DNA of 64,000 bases, taken from contig CAMWXB010000005.1 of NCBI GenBank assembly GCA_947178125.1, forward strand, positions 42,184-106,183. Reading direction: 5' to 3'. Positions 53,331 through 62,029 of this stretch are shown here, piece after piece (position 1 is the stretch's first letter; each line of letters begins with the position of its first letter). The position numbers and the translations under genes were made by a program. This DNA is from an uncultured Lachnospiraceae bacterium (lineage in GTDB: Bacteria > Bacillota > Clostridia > Lachnospirales > Lachnospiraceae). The notes beneath the pieces were generated by a model. That model was not told the origin of the DNA. It did no database searches and saw nothing but the letters and a program-made list of their open reading frames with translations.

Positions 53331-55778
53331 CTTTTTAATCCAGTTCGTATATCTGACGATTTCCGACAGATCAATATTCAGGATACCTGTCTCATCCACT
53401 TTGGAAGCATCCGTCACCTCTTCTGCAAGAACACCGCTGCCGTTGACAAAAAAGTCCATCGCCGTCTGCGGATCCGTCTCGGAACGCTCCTGATTCAATA
53501 CCTTATAAGTACCCATTTTGTCCCTGTTGACAGCAATCGTATTACCAGAAACCGTGATTTCTCCCTGTGCAATGATGAGTCCGGTAAAATTCGCATTGAC
53601 CGTCACATTTCCGCCGGTAATACCGTCTTCCTCATTGTCATCTTTATCAATTGCCACAAGCAGACGGACTTTGGAATCCGATACCGTATAGTTGTCGTCA
53701 TTGGTCAAAACCGCTTTTAAACCGTCATCTGTAACGAACTCAACCGTTCCGCCGTTATCCGCCAGATAATCCCGCAGCATATCCTCTCTGATGATACTGT
53801 TAAAAACAGTCTGGTTCGGGCTGACGCTCGAAGCATCTTCCGTCAGGTTGGTAGTCAATGCGTTAAAAGTCTTGGCACAGGACTCCGAAAACTCCAGAAC
53901 TTCCGCTTCCGTTTTGACATTCGTCATTTCGGAAGCATTGTCGGAAATCTCCTGATATCCTTCATCCGGCATCGGCTGTTCTCCCTCTTCCGAGTCATCT
54001 CCTTCGCCCTCGCTTTCACCCGGCACGGGCTGCTGCATTCCTTTCAACAAAGTGACACCGCTGTCGGAAAGTGCACTCGATACGAGGCTGTTGCCCAGAA
54101 TGGTATACTGCGTATTTTCGGAAGTATAATCGCCGAGAATGATACCGCCCGCCGCATACTTCTTGAAATAGCTGTCAATCGCTTCCTTGTTCGTATTAAA
54201 ATTGTAGTATTGCACAAAATATTCTGCCGCCTGGTCCTTATCCATTACAAGATAGTAATAAACTAATGTTTTATTATCACTGTCTGCGCTGTTGTACTGC
54301 GCATAAACTTTTCGGATGTGGTTCATATCCGTAACACCGAAATCGCTCAGCGTTTTATTGTCCAGCTTATAGACCGGCTTGTTGAAATCTACTTCCACAA
54401 AATCCGTGCCGTATTGCTCCTCATAAAGTGCCATCTCCTCTACCATCCTGCTATTCAGCGGATTCTGGCCTACTATCGTTCTGCCATCCAGCGTGCCGAT
54501 ACATTCGGCTGGGACCAGATAAGCAATCTGATCGCCTTTGACTGCAATGGACTCGCCCATCAGTACTGCTTTGGAAGTTCCCACCGGGCCCCCCGGCGTT
54601 CCCGATGCCGCAGGCCCCGTCGTCAGAGACTGCCCGATGTAGGCGCGTCCTGCCAGCAAGAGCCTGGTCACACCGCTCAAATCCACCGTTGCATTCCTGC
54701 CGTTTATGATAATCGCGCTGCTCGAAGACGGATCCACGGCCTTGCCCTCCGTTATGCCCGATTCCATGGAAGAGCCATATCCATAGTATTCTTTCGTCAA
54801 GGTCGCCCTGCTCCCGTTACCGGAAAGAATCAGGTCGTTGGCCACATATGTCTTGCTGTCAAGGCTCAAGGCTCCATTCTCCAGATTCAGACCCGCCGCA
54901 TACACGCTCGCGCCATACCCCGGTACATCTCTGACAATAAAGCCCGCACTCGGTCCTTTTACAGAAATATCGCCTTTGGAAATAACAAGTTTCCCTTCTT
55001 TGATGGTAAGGGTACTCGCCTTATTCACCGTAATGCCACCGCCGCCGAGCACGTCATCCGCTCCAGCATAAATACTGCCATCCACAAGCGCCGCACCGCT
55101 GCCGTCCTCTGTCCGTATTCCTGTATTCCCAATAAGCGAATATTCATATAAACTGTCAATCGAACCGTTCTGATAAAAAACAAGCTTCGGCACATCAATG
55201 GAAATATCCGTATGGATAATGGATACATAATCATTCTCGTCAGTATAGGATACCCGGACATCATAAAGCACGAGGCTTGCGTTGTTCACAAGTTCCATGC
55301 GGCAGCTGCTGGATTCCCATTCTGTCAAATCCACCCCCGCGAACAAGTCATCATCCACAAAGTCCTGTAACACCTTCAGGCTGTAAAATCCCGTTCCCTT
55401 TAACGGGTCCGTCAGATTCCTGACGAGTGTATCCAAATAAGTTGTTCCAAAACGGTTGAAACGGTTCGTTTCATTCTCATCAAATTCCCAGTTCTTCATA
55501 ACATCCTGATAACTGAGCGTAATCGCTGCAGAAGCCTCATGCTGCATTCCCGCCATAATCTGTTCCATAACGGTCTCTGCGGAATAAAAGCTGTTCTTGT
55601 TCCTGATATCCGCAAGCTTGATCATATAGTTCATGTACGACGACCAGAGAATCGCGCTCGCCAGTATGCCGATCAACGCCATCGCAATGATAACAATGAC
55701 GATCGCCGAACCACGGTCATCGCGTTTCAGACCTCTATACAATTTCCTGCTTTCCCTTCTCGCTTTCCTGTTCCCCAT
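53328..55778 (-). CDS. Large PilX/GspK-like minor pilin
   Basis: The 816-residue product has a class III-like N-terminus (KRDDRGSAIVIVIIAMALIG) with a glycine followed by a hydrophobic helix but no Glu at +5. This is typical of GspK/PilX, which cap the pilus. The body is about four times larger than usual and contains a beta-helix-like Gly/Asn-rich section (about residues 220-400, e.g. GGGGITVNKASTLTIKEGKL) and a charged Glu/Gly linker near residue 600. It likely contributes an exposed domain to the pilus tip. GAAGGAT precedes the ATG. Confidence 0.75.
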   Translation of the reverse strand: MGNRKARRESRKLYRGLKRDDRGSAIVIVIIAMALIGILASAILWSSYMNYMIKLADIRNKNSFYSAETVMEQIMAGMQHEASAAITLSYQDVMKNWEFDENETNRFNRFGTTYLDTLVRNLTDPLKGTGFYSLKVLQDFVDDDLFAGVDLTEWESSSCRMELVNNASLVLYDVRVSYTDENDYVSIIHTDISIDVPKLVFYQNGSIDSLYEYSLIGNTGIRTEDGSGAALVDGSIYAGADDVLGGGGITVNKASTLTIKEGKLVISKGDISVKGPSAGFIVRDVPGYGASVYAAGLNLENGALSLDSKTYVANDLILSGNGSRATLTKEYYGYGSSMESGITEGKAVDPSSSSAIIINGRNATVDLSGVTRLLLAGRAYIGQSLTTGPAASGTPGGPVGTSKAVLMGESIAVKGDQIAYLVPAECIGTLDGRTIVGQNPLNSRMVEEMALYEEQYGTDFVEVDFNKPVYKLDNKTLSDFGVTDMNHIRKVYAQYNSADSDNKTLVYYYLVMDKDQAAEYFVQYYNFNTNKEAIDSYFKKYAAGGIILGDYTSENTQYTILGNSLVSSALSDSGVTLLKGMQQPVPGESEGEGDDSEEGEQPMPDEGYQEISDNASEMTNVKTEAEVLEFSESCAKTFNALTTNLTEDASSVSPNQTVFNSIIREDMLRDYLADNGGTVEFVTDDGLKAVLTNDDNYTVSDSKVRLLVAIDKDDNEEDGITGGNVTVNANFTGLIIAQGEITVSGNTIAVNRDKMGTYKVLNQERSETDPQTAMDFFVNGSGVLAEEVTDASKVDETGILNIDLSEIVRYTNWIKK

Positions 55779-55803
55779 CTTCTATCCTTCATTCCTGTGT
55801 CAG

Positions 55804-55995
55804 TTCATCATCTCAATGCCAAGTCACCAGGCCTGCATCCATTCGACATTTCATTACCGGACCATCGGGCCCGTATCAGTTTATCATTCCAGTGCCGGCC
55901 CACCGGGCCTGCATCCGTTCATCATTTCAGTTCCGGGCCACTGTTCCCATATCAGTTCATCGCCCTGTACCGGTTCACGGGTCCGCTGTCTCACG
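55804..55995 (-). repeat. Degenerate 38-bp tandem repeats
   Basis: Five units begin at 55804, 55842, 55880, 55918 and 55956. Four are exactly 38 bp and the last is about 40 bp. The plus-strand pattern is TTCATCATTTCAGT, then CCGGNCCACCGGGCC, then TGCATCCG. The middle units can fold as GGCCC-ACC-GGGCC hairpins. The length is not a multiple of three, so the array is not coding. It occupies almost the whole gap between two minor pilin genes. Confidence 0.88.
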
Positions 55996-56007
55996 TTCCC
56001 CTCGTTT

Positions 56008-57414
56008 TTAGTTGTTCTTACTGCCCGTGATATACGCCATCCGCTGTGAATCCGGGAAGTCGTCGTCTTTGGCGCCTTTTTTATAAACGCTTATCTGTAT
56101 ATCAAAAATAACTTCCGTTATGTCATCGTCATTGCCGGTTCCCGTATGTCCTGGAATATTTGTAAGCCTAATGCCGGAAAGGCCAAAAACATTGACATTC
56201 CCATTGGGCGCTCCATTCAGGTAATACTGCGCCTGTGTCGGAATATCCGCTTTCTCTACTTCATAAGTAGGCAATTGTCCTTCGACTGGCGTTGACGGCG
56301 GAAGAAAAGAGGCATTGACTAGATTCATGCCGAGGTTCGTTCGAATCTTCACATTATCGGCCGTCGTATCCTCAATATTTACTACAGCCTTATAAGTCCG
56401 CTCCGCCATATCAAGCTGAGAATCCGAAAGCCTGGCCTCAGTCACGCTGTCAAGCTGTTTTACAATATATATACGGAACGGCTGATGGGAATCATTTTGA
56501 ATCACAATTCTATCCTCCGCCGCTTCATACAGAGGATAATAGAAAAGATAAAAATTCCCGCTACTGATATCACTTGCACAGCCTATACCGTCTACCGTCT
56601 GCCCCTTCATCAGATTTCCATGATTGGAATAAGTCTCTCCGCCATAGGTACAATCATAGGTATATGTAATATCCGCATCACTGCATACGTTTCCGTTTTC
56701 ATCGACACCGCTGGCAGTCAGATGCAGCGTAATCGTACGCTTTACTATCCCGCCCCGGTCCTTAAAAGTCTTAAAGGTAAAAAGAGAATCTGTATCTCCT
56801 TCCAGCCCAAAATGCGCCTGCGCATCTTCTGCTGCCACCTGATTCAACGTAACAGACTGGGTATAACTCCCATCCTTTCCCTTCATGACACTGCCCGGCG
56901 ATGCCATATTGATATCATTAAAAGCATTATCATGCCCATAAGCGATACCGATATCCTTCGTCGGATCCTGCTCATAATTCCTCGCATCAATCCGAATCAG
57001 TGCGTCAAATTCACTGCCCTGAATCTGCACACCCTCCAGCGTGAAATAGTAGACGCCCGGCATATCCGGGTCGCCACGGTACACAGGGTCATTCTGCTCC
57101 CTGTCCGTATCTTCCCCGATGCTTCCTTTGATCAGTTTGGACTCCATCACATAAAAGCCATTTACCGGGTCATTGAACTGTTCCTTCAACTCCTCGATAT
57201 CATAAGCTTTAAGGCCTTCCATAAGGTCCTGCGCGACCGTTATCGCCCGCTGTGTCTGCCTGGCCTTGCCGTTCATCCGCGCCGAAGTCACGAACCCATG
57301 CAGCAGAGGAACGACGATGATCGCAAGGATGATGACCGCAATCAGCAGTTCCACCAGGGAAAAACCGGCATTCTTATTCAGTTGTGGGAAAGAATCATTG
57401 TTTTTCTTTTTCAT
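56008..57414 (-). CDS. Minor pilin, PilV/GspI-like, enlarged
   Basis: The 468-residue product has the prepilin signal NKNAGFSLVELLIAVIILAI (Glu at +5 present), followed by RMNGKARQTQRAITVAQDLM, which is like GspI/PilV. The large C-terminal part is beta-rich and of unknown fold, with VEGQLPTYEVEKADIPTQAQ and FGLSGIRLTNIPGHTG. The usual size of the family is ~120-200 residues, so an extra ~250 residues are exposed. The downstream gap to the PilX-like gene is filled with 38-bp repeats. Confidence 0.8.
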   Translation of the reverse strand: MKKKNNDSFPQLNKNAGFSLVELLIAVIILAIIVVPLLHGFVTSARMNGKARQTQRAITVAQDLMEGLKAYDIEELKEQFNDPVNGFYVMESKLIKGSIGEDTDREQNDPVYRGDPDMPGVYYFTLEGVQIQGSEFDALIRIDARNYEQDPTKDIGIAYGHDNAFNDINMASPGSVMKGKDGSYTQSVTLNQVAAEDAQAHFGLEGDTDSLFTFKTFKDRGGIVKRTITLHLTASGVDENGNVCSDADITYTYDCTYGGETYSNHGNLMKGQTVDGIGCASDISSGNFYLFYYPLYEAAEDRIVIQNDSHQPFRIYIVKQLDSVTEARLSDSQLDMAERTYKAVVNIEDTTADNVKIRTNLGMNLVNASFLPPSTPVEGQLPTYEVEKADIPTQAQYYLNGAPNGNVNVFGLSGIRLTNIPGHTGTGNDDDITEVIFDIQISVYKKGAKDDDFPDSQRMAYITGSKNN

Positions 57415-57447
57415 ACCCGTTCCACACCTGTCTATTTTATAGCAGCA

Positions 57448-58278
57448 TTAATTACCTGCATTTTCTGTATTCTCAGTGCCGCCTTCTGTCTCCATATCCC
57501 CTACATCCGGCAGTCCCGCTTCTCCGTGAATCGAAATCGTGCCGAAAATATTATCTGTTCCTAACAGTACGGATGAAAAATCAGGCTGTACATATTCTTT
57601 GCCCATCTGGTAAGGCGCAAGATACATATTCAAAGTCGTTGAGCCGATCAAAAGACCGGTAGAATCATCAAAAGTGACTGTCAATGTTTCAATCGCCATG
57701 CGGTTCGGCTGGTCCACAATATGTTGGATGCTTCTTTTTAGCCCCTCATAGGAAACGCCGTAATTAAAGGTCGCCTTCCGATTGTAAAGCCAGTCGATTT
57801 CCTCTTCCGGCTCCGCCGCCGTCGTATTGTCCGCCCCATCTAACGGCTCATCGCCAACACCGAGCACATCGTTCTCGCCCAAATCATAAGTATGATCCCG
57901 TTCTTCCGTCGGCGCTATCTGGTCCTGAAAACTCACCGGAACAAGCTGCTCAATATTAACACTCTCCACGACCATCGGGGAAACGAGTTCCTGATTTATC
58001 GCCATCAAAATGACATCTTCCGCCTTGACATTGACCGGAAATACCTGATAAATGTCATCGATTTCTTTTAACATTTTGTCCATTTCCGTTAAATAAGTCT
58101 CTTTGTTATTGGTCTTGATCGTCAAATCTGTTATCTGCTGGCGAAGCTGTATGTTCTCCGCTTCCATCGCTTCTACTTTTTCCTGTGCCGGCATGAAAAC
58201 CCAGTAGAACGTGCAACCGCCCAGTAAGATTCCGATAAAGCCGACCAATATTAAAATATCTCTCTTTGATACTTTCAT
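57448..58278 (-). CDS. pilO: Type IV pilus alignment protein PilO
   Basis: PilO forms the inner-membrane alignment complex with PilM and PilN. The 276-residue product has a single N-terminal membrane segment (ILILVGFIGILLGGCTFYWV), a coiled coil (KVEAMEAENIQLRQQITDL), and a C-terminal ferredoxin-like domain interrupted by an acidic insert (about residues 155-180). It follows the PilM-PilN gene by 27 bases, with GGAGGAT before the ATG. Confidence 0.85.
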   Translation of the reverse strand: MKVSKRDILILVGFIGILLGGCTFYWVFMPAQEKVEAMEAENIQLRQQITDLTIKTNNKETYLTEMDKMLKEIDDIYQVFPVNVKAEDVILMAINQELVSPMVVESVNIEQLVPVSFQDQIAPTEERDHTYDLGENDVLGVGDEPLDGADNTTAAEPEEEIDWLYNRKATFNYGVSYEGLKRSIQHIVDQPNRMAIETLTVTFDDSTGLLIGSTTLNMYLAPYQMGKEYVQPDFSSVLLGTDNIFGTISIHGEAGLPDVGDMETEGGTENTENAGN

Positions 58279-58305
58279 CCCGCTATCCTCCGTTTTCCGC
58301 CAGTC

Positions 58306-60048
58306 TTACTGCGCTGTCGCATTGTCGCCTGCGTCCTCTGTCTCTCCCGCACTTTCGGCTGCATCCGCATCTTCCTCCGCGTCATCTTCACCATGCTGGA
58401 CCGGTGCATAAAGCGCCGCTACCGTAAAGTTGACGGTAATGCTGTTGCTCTCTTCATCAATTTCTTCCGTCACCGCCGTTACCGTGATACTCTCCGGAAG
58501 TAAGCTTTCAAAAGTCCGAAGCTGTTCGATCGTCGCCGCCGCTTCGCCTTTGGTGCTGACATTCATCGTAATCGTGACCTGACTTCTGTCGGAAGTAAAA
58601 GTTACGACATTGACATCCGCAGGAAGTTTCTGTTCCAGTTCCAACATAAACTCATACAGTTCATCGTTCCGGCTCTCCGTCACTTCGTACATTGCTTTTA
58701 CCTTATTATATTCCGCCTTGACATCAACATAAGTATTGTAGACATCTATGATCGGCTTGAGTTCCTCTACCTGATGCTTCAAATTGACATTTTCCTTCTC
58801 CACTTCCAGATAAGTAAGAATAGAGAAAGCCGTCATTCCGGCCGCCGACAAAAAGCCGACTGCAAAAAGGACCCACATCGCAATCGCAAATCCCTGGCTG
58901 ACTTCTCCCGTCGAAGCCGCTGCACCGCTTTTGCCTTTTCCCTTGCCTTTCGCTTTCCCCTTATCTTCGTGAAGCTTAAAGCCTACGGGCGCCATGACCG
59001 CGCCGATACAGGATAAATATTCTCCGAAAAAGCCTTCTTTAAAATATTTCTCAAGATTCAGGCCTTCCACTTTCTTAATAATGGAAACCGGATAATCGAC
59101 TTCCTTCTGCAATAAATCATTCATGCCGAGGAAGTTCGCACCCACCCCCGTAATATGCACTTTATCGATGACCGCAGGGTTTCTGGAAATGTAATAGTCG
59201 ATAACCCTGACGATACCGCCGACCATAGGAGTCAACGCCTCTGTCACATGGCGTCTGGCCGCATCTTCTCTCGAAAGTGTCGCCGTATCGCGGTCCGAAG
59301 CGTCCATTTCCAAATCAATACAGTTATTCTGCTCCACAATCTGAATCGCCTGCCGGATATTCCGAATGGTTCCCCATGCCGCGCTGTCCCCAACGACTTG
59401 CAATGCTTCTTCCACGCCATATGCGACATTTCTTGTAAAAGCGATTTTCTGGTCCTGGATGACCATAATCAGTGTGGAACGTTCATCTATTTTCGCAATC
59501 AGATGCGTACCCGTCGTACATTCTTTTTTAACAATCTGGAAAAGGCTGTTACCCGCATAGTCAATGGCCGCCACTTCCAGACGCAGCGCCGCCGCCAGGT
59601 CATAATAGCCTTTCAGAAGAGCCGCCGGAACTGCCAGCACCATCAGCTTATACTGTTTGTTGCCTTTCTCCTCTCCCATCGTCTCGAGAATCGTATAGGC
59701 CAGTTCATGCTGGCTCAAGTCCATCGGAAAATATTCCGAAGCCTTCGCCCGCACGACATCGCCGATTCGGTTCTCCTTTACAAAAGGAATCGTCACTTCA
59801 CGGTTGGCAATCTTTCCGGAACTGATGGAAAAAATAACCTGTTTCGCCTTAATACCATTTTCCCGTATAGCGCCGCGCAGACCCTCCAGATAATGGGTAT
59901 CGAGCTGAAGCACACCGTCGTTCACAACACCGTCTAATGTCGGAACGGTGAAATTTTTGTACACTTTCGGGGTTTTTGCTTTATAGTCCAGTTCGCAGAC
60001 TCTTGTCAGTGAATATCCAATTTCGATACTTAACACTCTGCCAGCCAT
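58306..60048 (-). CDS. pilM: PilM-PilN fusion protein
   Basis: One 580-residue frame joins two pilus proteins. Residues 1-340 are PilM, an actin-like cytoplasmic ATPase, with RVLSIEIGYSLTRVCELDYK and an ATPase fold. A Lys/Gly linker (about 348-365, KGKAKGKGKGKSG) leads to residues 370-580, which look like PilN. The PilN part has a membrane helix (FAIAMWVLFAVGFLSAAGMT), a coiled coil and a ferredoxin-like periplasmic domain. PilM normally binds the PilN N-terminus, so the fusion covalently locks a known interaction. AGGAGG precedes the ATG. Confidence 0.85.
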   Translation of the reverse strand: MAGRVLSIEIGYSLTRVCELDYKAKTPKVYKNFTVPTLDGVVNDGVLQLDTHYLEGLRGAIRENGIKAKQVIFSISSGKIANREVTIPFVKENRIGDVVRAKASEYFPMDLSQHELAYTILETMGEEKGNKQYKLMVLAVPAALLKGYYDLAAALRLEVAAIDYAGNSLFQIVKKECTTGTHLIAKIDERSTLIMVIQDQKIAFTRNVAYGVEEALQVVGDSAAWGTIRNIRQAIQIVEQNNCIDLEMDASDRDTATLSREDAARRHVTEALTPMVGGIVRVIDYYISRNPAVIDKVHITGVGANFLGMNDLLQKEVDYPVSIIKKVEGLNLEKYFKEGFFGEYLSCIGAVMAPVGFKLHEDKGKAKGKGKGKSGAAASTGEVSQGFAIAMWVLFAVGFLSAAGMTAFSILTYLEVEKENVNLKHQVEELKPIIDVYNTYVDVKAEYNKVKAMYEVTESRNDELYEFMLELEQKLPADVNVVTFTSDRSQVTITMNVSTKGEAAATIEQLRTFESLLPESITVTAVTEEIDEESNSITVNFTVAALYAPVQHGEDDAEEDADAAESAGETEDAGDNATAQ

Positions 60049-60086
60049 GAATTGGTTTCCTCCTTAGAAAAAATTATTCGCACCAT

Positions 60087-60143
60087 CAAAATACAAATTG
60101 ACAAAACCGTCTGTAAACAGCTGTTTTGTCACCTTGTATTTTG
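60087..60143 (-). repeat. Long interrupted hairpin between pilD and pilMN
   Basis: Arms CAAAATACAA/TTGTATTTTG (10 bp) and GACAAAAC/GTTTTGTC (8 bp) with inner CTGT/ACAG can form a single long stem with small internal loops. No U-run follows on the minus strand. It sits 38 bases before the pilMN start and could set the relative expression of pilD and pilMN. Confidence 0.75.
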
Positions 60144-60198
60144 GCACCGCTTTTACATTCGTAAAAAATATGTCAATAACATTTCAGCAACATTTACG

Positions 60199-60951
60199 TT
60201 AGTAAAATCTCAGATACCACTCTATTATTTGATTTCCCCATAACATTGCTATGAAGATTCCCATCGAAAGATAGGGACCCATCGCGAGCACATGGCTTTC
60301 ACCGCTCAGTTTCATTCTGGCAACATGAATAACTGCGCCGAGAATACAGCCGATGAAAAAAGCCAGTATGATCAGTTTCCAGCCCAGTACAAGGCCGCAG
60401 ACCGCCATGAGTTTGACGTCTCCGCCGCCTATTCCTCTGCCTTTGGTCGCATAATAGAGAATCATAAGAAAAATACTGACAGAACAGAAGCCAATCAGGT
60501 ATGACAGCCAGCCTGAAAGGTCTGTTACAACTCTGATCAGCCCTATCGTCAGTATAAAGATATTGATCCCAAGCGGAATCTCATACGTCCTGAAATCAAT
60601 AACGCTCAAGGTGAGCAGTGCCGATGTCAGCAAACAGAAGAGTAGGGATTCTACGTTTACGCCGTTTACCAGCACGATAACAACATATAAGATGCCGTTC
60701 GCCGCCTCGACTATCGGGTATTGGGCGGCGAGCTTCGCTTTGCATTTACGGCATCTGCCCCGTAAGGCAAGGTAGCTGAAAAGCGGCACGAGGTCGTACC
60801 ATTTCAGCTGATACCCACAACTCATGCAGTGGGACCTTACCTTGACAATATCTTCTTTCTTGGGAATCCTGTAGATGCAAACGTTCACAAAGCTGCCGAT
60901 GACGATTCCGAAGAGAAATATGGTTATGTAGAAAAATATTGTCCAGAGCAT
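60199..60951 (-). CDS. pilD: Prepilin peptidase / N-methyltransferase PilD
   Basis: PilD cuts the prepilin signal peptides and methylates the new N-terminus. The 250-residue protein has the N-terminal GIVIGSFVNVCIYRIPKKED and a zinc-binding C-x2-C pair set (HCMSCGYQ and GRCRKCKAKL). The catalytic aspartates lie in VIDFRTYEIP and GIGGGDVKLMA. About seven membrane segments are present. AAAGGA lies 10 bases before the ATG. It is the only peptidase seen, so it should process the major pilin and the minor pilins. Confidence 0.94.
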   Translation of the reverse strand: MLWTIFFYITIFLFGIVIGSFVNVCIYRIPKKEDIVKVRSHCMSCGYQLKWYDLVPLFSYLALRGRCRKCKAKLAAQYPIVEAANGILYVVIVLVNGVNVESLLFCLLTSALLTLSVIDFRTYEIPLGINIFILTIGLIRVVTDLSGWLSYLIGFCSVSIFLMILYYATKGRGIGGGDVKLMAVCGLVLGWKLIILAFFIGCILGAVIHVARMKLSGESHVLAMGPYLSMGIFIAMLWGNQIIEWYLRFY

Positions 60952-61007
60952 AGTTTGTTTGTTCCTTTAGTTAATTATATTGTTTTTTGTGTGACTGTAG
61001 GGTTAGT

Positions 61008-61038
61008 CGAGAAAAATTGGTTCGATGGTTCATGAACC
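61008..61038 (-). terminator. Possible weak terminator just after the major pilin gene
   Basis: Starting directly after the pilin TAA, the minus strand has GGTTC-N10-GAACC followed by AATTTTT. It also contains the 12-bp palindrome GGTTCATGAACC. A leaky terminator here would raise pilin mRNA above pilD and the assembly genes. Confidence 0.5.
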
Positions 61039-61527
61039 TTACGGCGTTGCTGCTTTGATTATTGCACCTGAATTATCAACGCCAGTGCATTTTACCGTCC
61101 AAGTAGTTGTTGTTGAGTTATATTCCAATGTCATTGTAATTGCAGTAGACGGATTGGTATATGCTGTGGACTGATACTTAGATGTACTTAAACGATTACC
61201 AGATCCACTAGCAAAGGAACCTTCTTCCATGATTCCATTATCTACAAATACATCTATTAAATCACCAGTAACTGTAATGTCTGGTCCACTAGCTGTCACT
61301 TTATATTTTCCAGCAGTGCTTCCATCCAATGTTATGTCCGGATCTGCAGCAACAACCTGCATAGCATTGATAAACTCAACCGTTGTCTGTGTATCTGTTG
61401 CGACACGGCTCTTCTCAACATACTTCAAATACTGAGGCGCCAGAACTGCTACCAGGATTACCATGATGGCGATAACGATAATCAATTCCACCAGGGAGAA
61501 ACCTTTGTTATCCATTTTCTTTTTCAT
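61039..61527 (-). CDS. pilA: Major type IV pilin
   Basis: The 162-residue product has the canonical prepilin signal MKKKMDNKGFSLVELIIVIA with Gly(-1), Phe(+1) and Glu(+5). The pilin helix continues through APQYLKYVEKSRVATDTQTT. A small Thr/Gly-rich globular head follows, with one cysteine (WTVKCTGVD), so no intramolecular disulfide loop is evident. The size and the dedicated hairpins on both sides support its role as the main pilus subunit. AAAAGGAG precedes the ATG. Confidence 0.88.
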   Translation of the reverse strand: MKKKMDNKGFSLVELIIVIAIMVILVAVLAPQYLKYVEKSRVATDTQTTVEFINAMQVVAADPDITLDGSTAGKYKVTASGPDITVTGDLIDVFVDNGIMEEGSFASGSGNRLSTSKYQSTAYTNPSTAITMTLEYNSTTTTWTVKCTGVDNSGAIIKAATP

Positions 61528-61574
61528 TCCTCATTCTCCTTTTCTCTCATAATTTATTTCATAAATTTTTTATC

Positions 61575-61612
61575 TTAAACATGACTGTTCCCTACTCGCC
61601 AGCCATGTTTAA
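61575..61612. repeat. Inverted repeat between vapC and pilA
   Basis: TTAAACATG/CATGTTTAA arms with a further CTG/CAG pairing across one mismatch flank a 12-base loop. It lies 13 bases after the toxin stop and 48 bases before the pilin start. It may end the toxin transcript or protect the 5' end of pilin mRNA. There is no clear U-run. Confidence 0.6.
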
Positions 61613-61624
61613 TTCGAATTTAAA

Positions 61625-62029
61625 CTATACGGCTATTACACAACTTTCCTCATAAAACGGTATTTTAGAATCATGTGTAACAAATTTTAATCCATCTGCT
61701 TTTGCCTGAGCAAGCATAATCCTGTCAAAAGGATCGTTATGCACTTGATATCTATTATGATATACCAATGTTTCCAGTGCTTTTATGTGTTCATCCATAA
61801 TCGGTAACATCCGATAACCCATTTCTCTGCACAAGTCCGACATCCTCGAGCCGCTAATACAAATTTTATCCGGTTTCGCCATATATTTAATCGTTGTTTC
61901 CCAAATGGATGCCGAACTGTAATAAATATCATTTTCTACATCCAGAATCAAATCTCTGGCTCGCCCAGTCAACTTAGGATTATCATCTAATGCCCACAAA
62001 ATAATATGGGTATCCAATAACAGCTTCAT
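61625..62029 (-). CDS. vapC: PIN-domain toxin (VapC-like)
   Basis: PIN-domain toxins are Mg-dependent ribonucleases. The 134-residue protein has the acidic active-site residues in place: Asp in MKLLLDTHIILWAL, Glu in SASIWETTIKYMAK, the Asp pair in VHNDPFDRIMLAQAKA, and Asp in VTHDSKIPFYEE. It overlaps the antitoxin gene by four bases, a typical toxin-antitoxin layout. It interrupts the pilus locus between pilC and pilA, on the same strand. Confidence 0.88.
   Translation of the reverse strand: MKLLLDTHIILWALDDNPKLTGRARDLILDVENDIYYSSASIWETTIKYMAKPDKICISGSRMSDLCREMGYRMLPIMDEHIKALETLVYHNRYQVHNDPFDRIMLAQAKADGLKFVTHDSKIPFYEESCVIAV

Noticed and set aside
54318..55151. 277-residue plus-strand open frame opposite the PilX-like gene
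   Set aside because: Antisense shadow with Arg/His-rich composition; no start signal or domain.
55804..55995. CRISPR-like reading of the 38-bp repeats
   Set aside because: The units are contiguous with no spacer, so they are simple tandem repeats.
56485..57564. 359-residue plus-strand open frame opposite the PilV-like gene
   Set aside because: It spans the start of the PilV-like gene and part of pilO in antisense and looks like shadow translation.
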